Source of the DNA: Piezodorus guildinii
Lineage: Eukaryota; Arthropoda; Insecta; Hemiptera; Pentatomidae
Length of the DNA stretch: 64,000 bases
Direction: 5' to 3'
NCBI GenBank assembly: GCA_023052935.1
Contig: CM041293.1
Coordinates: 182,115,471 to 182,179,470, forward strand
Below the pieces are notes generated by a model. It was not told the origin of the DNA and ran no database searches. It worked only from the letters and a program-made list of their open reading frames with translations. Numbering within the stretch: the stretch's first letter is position 1; every line of letters starts with the position of its first letter. Below are positions 36,501-48,500 of this stretch, in pieces. The translations under genes and the position numbers were made by a program.

Positions 36501-39500
36501 CATTACTTAATATATAGTTCATCTGAAGGTAACTGATAGATAGTAAAGAAAAAAACACAATGTGATGCGGTAACTTACAGGAATGTAATCAGGCAGACCA
36601 TCAGATATATTCAATTGCGCAATTTCTGCCTTCAGCTTTTTCCTATGATTGGGTTTCTTGATACCGATTGCAGTCAAGTCCTGAAAAATGTTGAAGGAAA
36701 ATTTAATATGAGCAAGCGACTAAGAAAGACGAGAGTGATATGGTAAAGATAAGTTGACGTACCTCCGGAGTCATCCTGGAGATAGTGTGCATGTCGTAGC
36801 CGGCGTTGATGAAGAGCGGGAAGTACTCTTCAAAGTGTAAGTCCATGAGCCAGCTGTGCAAGATGTCCTGGTCCTGTTGGAAAAAAACAATAAAGCAAAG
36901 ATGATTTACAGAACATATTTTCTTATTAGACTATCTAACATTAAAGAACATCCTACAATTCAAGACGCCCTAAAAAAATCCGATTAATTACATTGGATGA
37001 ATGAAAAATAATTTTTATTCTAGGACAGCAAGTCTGTTAAGAATAATATTAAAGTATAATTTTGAGATTCCTCGTCTGGTTTTAGAATGTTTATAATATT
37101 ATGGATAGCACATTATATTACATACATGTACAAAGTTAATATTGTTACCTTAAAGATTTTAAATAACAAAAACATATACTTAAACAATAAAAAAATTAAT
37201 ATAAAAATTGAATAAAGAGTAAAGAGGCTAATTAATAAAATTAATAAAGGCACGATAGATTGATATTATAGAAGATGGATGTAATAGTTGAATTTTGAAG
37301 GCAGTTAAGGATTGAGATGTACGAATGGACTTAGGTAAGGAATACCAGAATAAAGATGTACAAATGACAAAGGATGTCTTAAAGGAAGTAGTTCTATGGG
37401 ATGAATAGTTCAATCACTCTATTGTTACGATAAAGATTATTTAGGATTCAATTACATTCTTCAACAACCTTTGAGGTTGTTGTATGATTATTTAGTGCAC
37501 CAAGTACCAATATTTTCTATAAGAGAATACAATTGATCATATTGAATACTGACCGGGACGCCCTGGAGTAGAAGACGCTCCACCCTGACGGGCGCAGAAG
37601 ATTCCCCACTGCCGACGGAACTGGAGGAGAGGCTGGGTCGATGGTGGTGGGACATAGCGCAGGAGGCTCTTCCGCTGTCCAAGCTCACTGTAGAGTGTCT
37701 TGAACCTGAGCCGCTTGAACCTGGGCTGTCTCTTCCTGGGCTCTGAGAACAAAATATATTTTATTTATTTATTTCTTCCAAAAGTCTGAACGAACATATA
37801 TAAGTGCAGAGATGAATGTATATAAATTGTAAACCCCATAGACATATAAAAATATCTGAGCCTAGACTTTTGTATCTTAAATAACTAAACTTAAATGCCA
37901 GAAAGATCATATTTTCCCATCAGGTCCTATATTAGCACAATTAAAAATTTGAATTTTATGAAAAATTCACAGAATTTAATAGAAACATAAAATTTTACAT
38001 TATTTAACAAAACCATAAAATTTAATATTATTTAAGAAAAACATGATTTTTCTTTTCATATTTAAAAAAGCATTCTCTACTTCTATGGCATTATTTATTC
38101 ATTTAAATTTTTTATCATTGTGGATATAATTAGTTGACCGTTGAGAATTACTGGAAGGAATTAGTCCGGGTGGTGGTCATTAAATGAAACAACTAAATAG
38201 TTTCAACTATTTTATTGTTTGCCAACGTTTCGACCCCCATTGTGGGCCATCATCCCAGGACGTCTTATAGGCGAATGGAAACTCCTTTCGTTTCCAACAC
38301 ACCCTGAGTTTCCATTCGCCTACAACACGCCCTGATGATGACCCACAATGGGGGTCGAAACGTTGGCAAACAATAAAATAGTTGAAACTATTTAGTTGTT
38401 TCATTTAATGACCGCCACCTGGACTAATTCCTTCCATCATTAAATTTTTTTTATTTAAATCTCTTTTCTATTTCTCATGGACGTTTCGGGGTCTTATTAT
38501 TTAAATCTAAAAGAAAAAATGGATGAACTATTGGAACACCATAAAATAGAAATCTTGATAATGGGGAAAAGTCCCCGAAACGTCGATGAGAATTTTATAG
38601 AAAGAGATATAAATAAAATATTTTAAAACAAATAACTAATGCTATGAAAGTAGAGAATGCTTTTTTAAATATGAAAAAATGCAATGGAGCTTCTTGAAGT
38701 TGAATGAATGAAAATAAAAAAAAATTTATATTTAACAAAAACAAGAGATTAAAATTAATAATAAATTAATTGGTATGGATATTTTGAAAGTAATTAACAT
38801 ATTATTAACTTGTATTTTCTGATGATCCACTTTCTAAACTTAATTTTACCGGTCTTAGAAATAAGTAATGATTTAATTTCATTTGAAAGATTGTTGAAAA
38901 ATGCTTTTATATAGCTATTTTTACTTCCAACACATCCAGGTTAGTAGAATTATTATTGTTTTTCTAGTAATACCTTTAGAATAATTGTACATATTTTTCA
39001 GCACATTATAATGAAGAATTTGAGACTCAAGAGCAAAACATTGATCCAAGTTAAGCGGTCTTGAAGATACTTTTAAGTAATTTAAATTATACTTTTGGTA
39101 ACATGATATAATATTTAATATAAATTTTCTTTTATTTCTAGTAATTAGTTTAATTTTTATTACGTATCATCTTTATCTATTACTTACTATATATAATTTT
39201 TCTTTATATTGTCTTATTACTCTCTATACATATTTTTTCTTCATATACTGTTTTAAAAAATGATTATTGTTTTGCAATTGTCAATCCTTAAAGGATCCTT
39301 ATGAGTTCTAAGTCTCTTTGAGACATCAGATACAGTAGTTAATGACTTGTGGGCACATCGTACCTCTACAAAAATGAGTATACACTGTTTTTATAGCCCT
39401 GAAAATGGCCTAAAATTTCGACAAAGTAAATTAATTTCACTGAATTGAAGTATTTCTATGATTACATCCCTAACAAATTTATTCTTATAACAACTAATAA

Positions 39501-42500
39501 TTCGATTGACAATAAATACTTTAAATCACCTTAATTACATATATAATTTCTACATTCGACACAAATTGGTGTTAATTCGTTCGTATTATCTATCAGCCTA
39601 CCTGGGTCATGTCGATCCCTTGGTCCTCTTGCAGTGACAGCTGGTGGTGGTAGTAAGCAGCTGACTTTGAGCCCAGCTGTGTATATTGCTATGGGGCATA
39701 AGAAAATAATCAATATAATATAAATAAAAAGCATTTCTTTAATAGAGAATGTATAGTCAACTGTTGAAATTATAATAGGTAGAAATAACCAGGACTCAGT
39801 GTGGTAAACAATATTTTAATTTTGGTTAAGTTTCGGCTCAAACATTTACATTTATACTTCAAATCGCTCACAGACGCTCTGATGATGGTTCACATATTAG
39901 GGCTGAAACTTCAGCAAAATTAAATTGATGTTTCCTAGATTGACTTTTTATTATTTCTACCAATTAACATTTCTTTAAAATAATCATCTGTCTGAAGGTG
40001 AATGTAATCTAATGGCATTTTTGTAAAGATGAAGTCTGTAAATGGCAAACAACTTCAGGTTTGTGGGATCACTTGTAGCTGGGTGGCTAGCATAACAGCT
40101 TCCTATGCCAAAGGTCGTGGGTTCAAACCTGCAGGTGGTCCAAGGATTTTTTAATGGTAGTAAAAAAATCCTTAGTTATGCCATCCTTAGGAGGGAACGT
40201 TAAAAGGTGGTTCCGAGCCTGTGCGATGTCAGGTACTCGATAAAGATCCCTATCCTAATAAAACCTGGATATACAAAATTTAGGACTCCCACTATAGCAT
40301 TGTCTGATTAGCCATAGTAGCATAAAGTGGCGTTAAATAAATAAACAAACTTCAGGTTAATAAGTCTTTTATGGATCTAGATGGCAATGTTATCTCGTTT
40401 TTCTCAGCCCTGATAAAAACAAAACATTTGTCATTAGCTAAACATGGAGGTGTTATTTGCTAGAAGTAAGTGATCATGGTGATAACCTTATTAATTTGTT
40501 TTTGATTAAAAAAAAAAAAGTCAGCATAATGCAGTAAACAAAACAAACCTTTGTTGCAGGTGCACTATCGAACTCTAGTGTTATTCATACTAATAACATT
40601 GTTCATATCAGCTAAATAATGCCTCTTGTACTATGTTTATTATCAAAATATTTCACACCAAGTTGATTTTTTTTGGTGAATTTCAAGTAATAGCGGAAAT
40701 ATAACGAAATAGATTGTTTGTTGATTCATTTAAAGTCACTTTATGCAAAATTTCTAATCGCAAATCGGACGATGTTACGGAGTCCTAAATATTCCCTATC
40801 CAGATTTGATTAGGATAGGGATTTTTAAGAAGTACCAGACATAGCACAGGATCGGAAGCACCGTCACCTCCGAAGGACAGCATAACTAAGGATGTTTAGG
40901 CCCCTAATAGAATGGCCTAGACCATCTGCCGGGTAAAACCTGCGACTTGGGCAGGGAAGGCTGTTATGCTAGCCACTACACTACAGGTGACCAGAGACCT
41001 ACTAATACTGAAAATAGTTGTAATTCAAGTTGTATTAATTTAAATTCTAGTTTATTTGTTTACTTATTTCAGCATGCGGATCTCGATAGGATGTGATAGA
41101 ATTAATGTTTTGATCATTTTAAATTACGGTAAGGCTCTAACTTGAACTGAAAATAATCCATTGGGGGTTTGTTTTTCTTTTGAGAGAGCATAAACAGTTT
41201 GATTTCCAAAAGGTACTAAATCGATTTCAGGAAATTTAATTTAATTACTTTTGTAGTAAAATTACTAGCGTAAAATCACTTTTACGCTACTTATAATATA
41301 TTAATAACATTACAGTTATGACATCGAAGTGAACGTTTTAGTATGATTTGGAACGGAATCAAACGTGTACGTATACATCTGAAAATAATTGGATTTCGAT
41401 AAAACTAATCGATTGGGATACAAACATGACAAAATATCAATTTCTTAAAAAAATGTCCAATTGTACCATTTAGAATGCTGCATCTCAATTAGCATTAATA
41501 CGAAGGGAACCGAAGGGAAAATAATTTAACAATTGAATACTGGGGGTCACCTGTGGTGTAATGGCCTAGCATAAGAGCTTTCAATGCCAAAGGTTGAGGG
41601 TTCAAACCCGTCAGTTGGCTCTAGTATTTCTTAATGATAGTAAATAATCCTTAGATATGAGAGGAGGCGTCAAATGGTGGTCCCAAGGCTGTGCGATATC
41701 AAGTAATTGTAAATATTCCTTATCCTAATTAAACCTGAATAGGAAAAATTTAGGACACACACTTTAACATCCTCCGATAGGCGCATAAAGTGTAGTTAAA
41801 TGAATATACAAATAATTGTATACAAAGTACTTGAGTTAGCAGGAATGACGCTAGAGATCGCTAGTGTACCGAAAGTATGGTGGTCTCCAAGGTGTTTATA
41901 AATATGTTATAAAATCATGATGGTGGTCTATTGATAAAGTGGTGTTTGGCCAAATTAATACAAAAAATCGTTTTAACAACACATGATTCATTATTTGTTT
42001 CGAACAAGAGAAGATGAAAACGGAGACATAAAGTACAGAATATTTTGGAGGGTGAAGAGATAACGTTATCAGTACATAACCTGAGTGGAAAGCAGAAGAT
42101 AAACAAAGTAGGTTGAGCCCCTCAGACCTCGGCAAACAGTACCGCACCTTTTAGATAGCTCTTCAGCCTACAACTATATGTTCTCTCCAGACCAGGGGTT
42201 TTAACTAGGTCTGTGTTCAAGGAAATGTTTGGAAGAATTGTACGGTCTCATTGAAGAGAAAAAAAATGATGCATTTTCCCTGAAACCGACATCATCAGAA
42301 GTATCTAGAGTTGCTTTGATGCCGGTAAGATGGCGCCACTGTTGGTAACTAAAGTAGTCTGCATATATCGCATTCCTTTGAATTGTGATAATTGATACTA
42401 CTAATTAGATCATGGCATTTTATTTAAAAGAAAAAAAAAAACCTGTGCCACTAAAACCCATGAAGAGTCTTGGTGATTCGGGCGAGATCACACTCAGCCG

Positions 42501-45500
42501 CCAGGTTTTTCCCCCATTTTTTGTACCTACTTTATAGCGGCTGGGTATGCCCCAAGAGGGTCTCCATGCCCCAGGATCGCCCCCCGTCTGAAATAACAGA
42601 ATAAATAATATTCCACCACAACCGGGATTCGAACTCAGGACCCGGACACAGCGCTCTATCCAAGACACAACACCACGCCGCTCCTTGGCTGTTTATTTAT
42701 GCTCGCTCAAAAAGAAAACAAGCCCAGCGATGATTATATTCCAGTCGATCGCAGGGCATTGCATTAAAATAAATTATCTATGTATTAATTAAATCACGCT
42801 GTATGTAATTACATCAGTAACCATATCAAATCGATGATTTAGTACCGTTCAACGAAGACGCGGAAAATATATAATTAAATGCAAGTACGCTAACAACTGA
42901 CAAAGAGACAGGAATGAAATAAATATGGATAAGATTAAAAACAATGCAAAATAATAACTAGAAACATGAAATCCACGAGAAAATTAAGCTGGGAAAATGC
43001 GCGTTATTTTTGCGAAATTACTTAGCTCGCACCGTGTGAAATGTGGGTTCTAACTTAAAAGGATGAACAGCGCATTAAGGTTTTCGAGAATATTTGATGT
43101 AAAATATTTGATCCAAAGAGAGATGAGGCCACAGAGCAATTTACAAGGTTACACAACGCGGCATTTCGGAGCTAGTACCACGTCAGAATAATTGAGATAA
43201 AACTTCATTAGTTGTTTTTTTTTTTAAACTTTTATTAGATATAATGTGTAATTTTTAAAAAGTAGTTTTTAACATGTTTACAGGATGTGTATTTAACACC
43301 TGTTTGTTTTTATATAACTTCATAATATTTTTTTTAAAGTTATATTTCATGTTATCGGAATTCGTTAAAAAAATTAAGCCTTTCCTCTCTCCCCTTACTT
43401 TCGCGAACTCAAAAAAGACCTCGCTTCCACGAATTTTCATCTACGAGTACTTCTCTCACCGAGCGCGACATTTGTTTCTAGCTGTGCCACATTTGGCGAC
43501 GAGACCGTTTTTCTGGTGTTTTTATTAAATTCAAATAGAGTATTAGAAATATAAAATCATAGTTTTTGTCTATTTTGAGTACTAACTTATCCGGAATTAC
43601 GCAGCAGACATTTGCCAGGCACTGCGGGACCAGCCTATACGATCCATTAGAAAAGAGAACATAAATAGTCCAGACAGAAAGATGATTCATAAAGACACGT
43701 GTATTTATAAACGTGGTGGCGCAAGCGCCTGCCCAAAGTGAGGCAGAGAACACCAAAGCATGCTATATATAGATCATAGTCTTTAAGTCTTCCTGGAGTG
43801 TATAAATACCTGAGGTCCGGGGAACGTGAAGGCTGGGTAGTTGAAGCTCCCGGCGGGACTCTTGCTGGGCCCCACGGAGTACACTCCCTCCGACATCTCG
43901 AATCCATCTGCAACATCAATAATTAGTTAGAAGGTGGAGAAAGATAATAAGGAATAGGAGGAGCAATGGGGAAAGTTCGGAATGGATGAGAAGGGAAAAG
44001 TATCTGCTCAGAAAAAGGAAGTAGTATCAGAGAAAACAGCCATCCAGATCTTGTTGGGTATTGCAAGGGTCAGGACGGTGTATTGCTCGGAGTTCTGGAG
44101 GCTATAGGAAGAAGGTACTTGGACCTTCTTTGGGTCTATAAGGTAAAGAAGGGAAAACAAGTTATATAGTCAATAATCAGGTTAATCCAAGTGTTAATGT
44201 AAGACGGAACGTGAAAGCAGAGCGAGCTGAAGCCTCCTCCAGCTCCTTGGAAATTATCAATAGTCAAAATGATACAGCCAAAAAGCCAACAGAATATCCA
44301 TTCTTCTACTGTCCTATCTAAATTTATGTATTGCTATGTTTTTGACCGGCTGCTTTTCTAAGGCAGCGGTAGCTTCAAAAACTAGCTTACTTACTATATT
44401 TAGTCAATATATAAACTATATTTAATGATACTATTGGATCTCCCTTCCAAAGGTATCGTGTTTACCAATCCAATAGTTGGCATGCAGGGTAAGATTAAAG
44501 TAAACAAGATTCAATTAATACATTACTATAATTATTAATTTACACATATAAATTATATTAACCCATTGCCTAGAACTCTGATTGAGAATACTGAGGGACA
44601 TTTTCACTACTACCTTTGCCATACAATATTACAAATAACGATATACCTTTGAAACACTTAACCGGCTGGCGAAGGTGAAATCAGTCTTAGGTCCCCTTTC
44701 TCGGCATCATCCTCCAGCTGCTCTCAGAACCCCGACGGCCACCTCCTCTTCTTGAAGGTGGAACCCGACTCACTCCTCTTGAGGATAAAACTTGACTCAC
44801 TCTTCGGTTCTTCTCTCTCATTCTCGTCACCTCGGGTGGGCCAATATGGGAAGTGCCCCGGTTGGCGGTATAGCCTTTGTGCTATTATTCTTATCTTTTC
44901 ACCCATCTTAATATTCTTGTTGGCCGCCGCTGGGGGGAAACTACCAGAGGTTTCTGGTACCGCTGGGGAGCCCATACCTATGGGAAATCTAGGGGGTTAG
45001 GTAAACACTTTTTGATGTTTTGCCGACAAAGGTTCGTTATCATTAATTGTTTAATATTAAAATTATTTAATTATGAACTCCCCTCAGTATCCTCAATACA
45101 TTACAGTATCATGGGTAAAATCCTTGAAAAACTCCTGCTGAAATGCATATATCTCATTCTGGATTTCAATCATCTTATTCCAGATCATACATTTTGAACG
45201 TCCTACTATCTAGCAATGTCATCGTGTGGTAGACGTTACTATCTCTGCATTAGATAGCGGATTGGATTGTACAGCACGGGAACCTTCCTCGACGTAGAAC
45301 AGGCTTTTGACGGAGTCCTTTACAAACTCATTAAATTCCTTCCTTCTGCATATTTTATCATCATCCTATCCTACCTCACAGACAGATCCTTCAAAGTAAA
45401 TCAAAATAGTTCCTATTGATCCCTTTTTACTCAGGATGCACGGGATAGTAAGTAAGCTTAGCGACCTCAAAGTCAAACTGGCGTAGATTCGATTCCACGG

Positions 45501-48500
45501 AATTAAACAATGATGATACACTTGGGCGGACAATCAGAAGAAGCATGGAATCAAACAGAGATGATCTCAAAGAGGCGTCTCAATCTCCACTCCCAAGACA
45601 ATGCTTACAATATTGAGTACCATCGAGGTTCGTCATATCTATCTTATTCCAATTTTTCCAACGGCCAATTTTTTGCCGCTGTCTTTCAATCAACATCCAA
45701 GGATCGTGGAGATTCAATCAATTGAAATAGTTCAGCTTCATTTATTTTATAAGCTACTCGAGGTTTTGTGTTAGATGCCAGGTATGGAAAGTCTGTCTCC
45801 CGAGCTATTTTATGTTATGCAGCCCAGGTTTGGGGTTTTGGGCGTTTTGATAGAATAGAGAAATTATCTGCCTATTTTTTTAGAAAATTATTTTCACTTC
45901 CGCAGAGTACACCACACTATATTATATATTTGGGAACTAATATTGACCCAACATTTTTGTTTACTTTGCACCTAAATATTCAATATATTCAAAAAGTATT
46001 GATGTTACCCAGCCATAGACTGACTAAGATTTTGGCAGAGGAAATTATTAAAAGAAATTTATGGTGGTGTGATGATTTCCGGTCTTTGTGTCGGAGATAT
46101 AACTGGCAAAATAGTGATTATTTAGTAGATGGAAAGAAGCAATGTTTTAAAGGGTTAATAGAATATATAAGGGAAGACTTTAGAAATGGTTTACTGGTTA
46201 AAGTCAACAAATCTATTCACCATCGACTGTATAAAGAATTAAATTGTGATTTATGGGAGACCAGTTATATATCTGATAGATACGGCCTGGGACTCATCAA
46301 ATCAATAATTAAAATAAGAGGACAGCTTCTGTACCTTAATTGTAATGTTACAAGGGCGGAAGAACTACATTATTGTAGTTTATGTAATAATAAAGACTTT
46401 GAGGATATGTACCATTATGTAGGGGTCTGCTCTGTGCTATCAGAAATAAGGATGCGTTGGCTTGGTGGGGCAGTATTGTCCAGACAGGAATACATAAATT
46501 ATCTAAACGGTGAAAATTGGGTAGCATTGCATAATTATCATTGAAGGGCCTGGAAATATAGATATTTACTTATATCAGAATTTAATATTTAAATAAAGGG
46601 GGAAAAATGTGGGAAAAAAAAATGTTCAGTTAGTTTTATATTATAATAATTATTTATATAATATTTGTAAAGAATATTTTGTTAAGGCGCGCTATTCTGC
46701 AGATGGACTAAAGTCTATGCATAGTGTGCAATATATAAATGTATAGTAAATTTATGTATGTAAATTAAACAATAAAACACATTATTATTATTATTATTAT
46801 TATTAGTTCAGCTTCCTTTATTTTATAAGCTACTCGAGGTTTTGTGTTAGATGCCAGGTGTGGAAAGTACGGTAAACCGCTTAAAGTATCTCCATTTTTT
46901 AAATAATCTATAGGTTTTAAATGCTTAAATTTTGGTCTGTATTTCCGGATATGAAGCATTCAAGAAGCAAAGTCATCTCTCAAATCTCAAACGTCTAATT
47001 TATTAGCACAGAAATGAACAGTCCTTAGTGGTGCTCCTGAATGTTGGCGTAGTCTAATCACTAGGAGAGGCCCTTTTCCCGAGGTTGGAACTTATAAACA
47101 ATGGACTGGCTCTATAAAAAATTACTTAGTTCAGAGGTGTTTATTGAAAAAGCAACTTGACAGGATCAGAAATTTTCATCATGTTAAGAATCATTGAACA
47201 GAATCTTGTCCCGCGACCGAGGCGAATCGTAAAACTTTTGATTTTGATTTAAATAAAGAAGTAAGAAAAAAAAAATCTGGTGCGGGCAACACACGACTTT
47301 CACTTACCTCCATTTTTAAAATCAATGAAAGAATTTTCAAAAACAGTTAGATAACAAAAATACGTGAAACTATTAAGGAATTAATTAAATTGTATTTATA
47401 TAAAAACATGTGTTTTATTAAAAAATCTTTTATATTATTATCTAAAATAATTTATAAAATAAGTTAGTTTTATGTTCATTTCATCACTCTCTGTTAACTT
47501 TTAAAAGCTTGTGTATGAGATAATATTTTTTCTAAAATCTTTAGCTTTCCAACGGTATATCATACATGTATATTACTGCTCTTATGTTCAAAAACGAAAA
47601 ATTGCATTAAAAAAATATTTTTTCTGTTATTCCTTTAGTTGGGTATCGAATTTATTCAATTTATATATTTACCTGTTTTTCATCAGCGTTAACAAGATAA
47701 TCTAGTTATTATTATTGAATCTACAAAATTAAGGAAATTTTAAATTTAAAATTTTAAATCTAGGGGAAGGAAATTTTAAATATCGGCATTTAAGCCCTGT
47801 CAGACTATTTTAATCAGAATGAAACCTACATGATATTAAAGCCCATTCAATTTTACATCGATATAGCGAGTTTAATCAAAATCGTCGGAACCGTTTTTGA
47901 GAAAATCGAAAAAAGGTGCAAAATGCGTGGTATAAAGTGCCTCTTCTGGTAAGCTCATTTTGATGAAACAAGTTTTGTCACGTCTCGGGCGTATAGTTGT
48001 CTTAAATATGAAATTTCAGTGTCATAGGTAAGTCGTTTTCGCCCGGGAGTTACCACACACACAGACCTTTTTGCGGGACTTGGTTATTTGGACTCTGGGG
48101 ACCCTAAAACGTGTATTTCCGTTGAAAACTGGAATTCGAAAATTTTCACGATCGCAATACTTCTCCTTACTATATATAGTAAGTGAAAGTAAAAAACACA
48201 TTTGCTTATAGCATAAGCATATTGCAAATTTCATTATTGCCAACAAAATCCTGCAAATAAATGAATGGACGCCATTTTGGACGCTAAACAGGAATGAGGT
48301 TACTCTTTCTAGTGCCGCTTTATTTTGAATAAAACCATGTTTTAAAGTGCGTTCAAGTGCGTTTTAGTGTTCAAAAACGTTTTTCTAAAAGTTTGTTAAC
48401 TTTTCCGGTAGTTTATAATAACTTATATTTGTCAAGCTTACGGAAAATCACATGTGACAGATACAGGATACAAATTTTTGTTAATATTCTTTGAACTCAA

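Larger units (their letters stand above)
45510..47215 (+). pseudogene. Unidentified decayed coding sequence split by a LINE
   Basis: 45510-45725 reads ...[20 protein letters not shown] then [20 protein letters not shown]. After the LINE the same strand continues with [13 protein letters not shown] and [20 protein letters not shown] then [12 protein letters not shown] before a stop at about 47196. I do not recognise the family. Its 3' end has AATAAA and A-runs at 47250-47275, so it may be another retroelement. Confidence 0.35.

Noticed and set aside
40062..40140. tRNA gene at the SINE 1 head
   Set aside because: Same reasoning: dispersed copies with 5' truncation and shared non-tRNA body.
44724..45000. 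Opposed 82-83 codon frames as host exons
   Set aside because: No splice sites with phases fitting caskin were found and no domain is recognisable.
45768..46544. 258-codon frame as an intact gene
   Set aside because: Its Met lies in the target duplication and the protein begins mid-domain; it is a truncated LINE polymerase.
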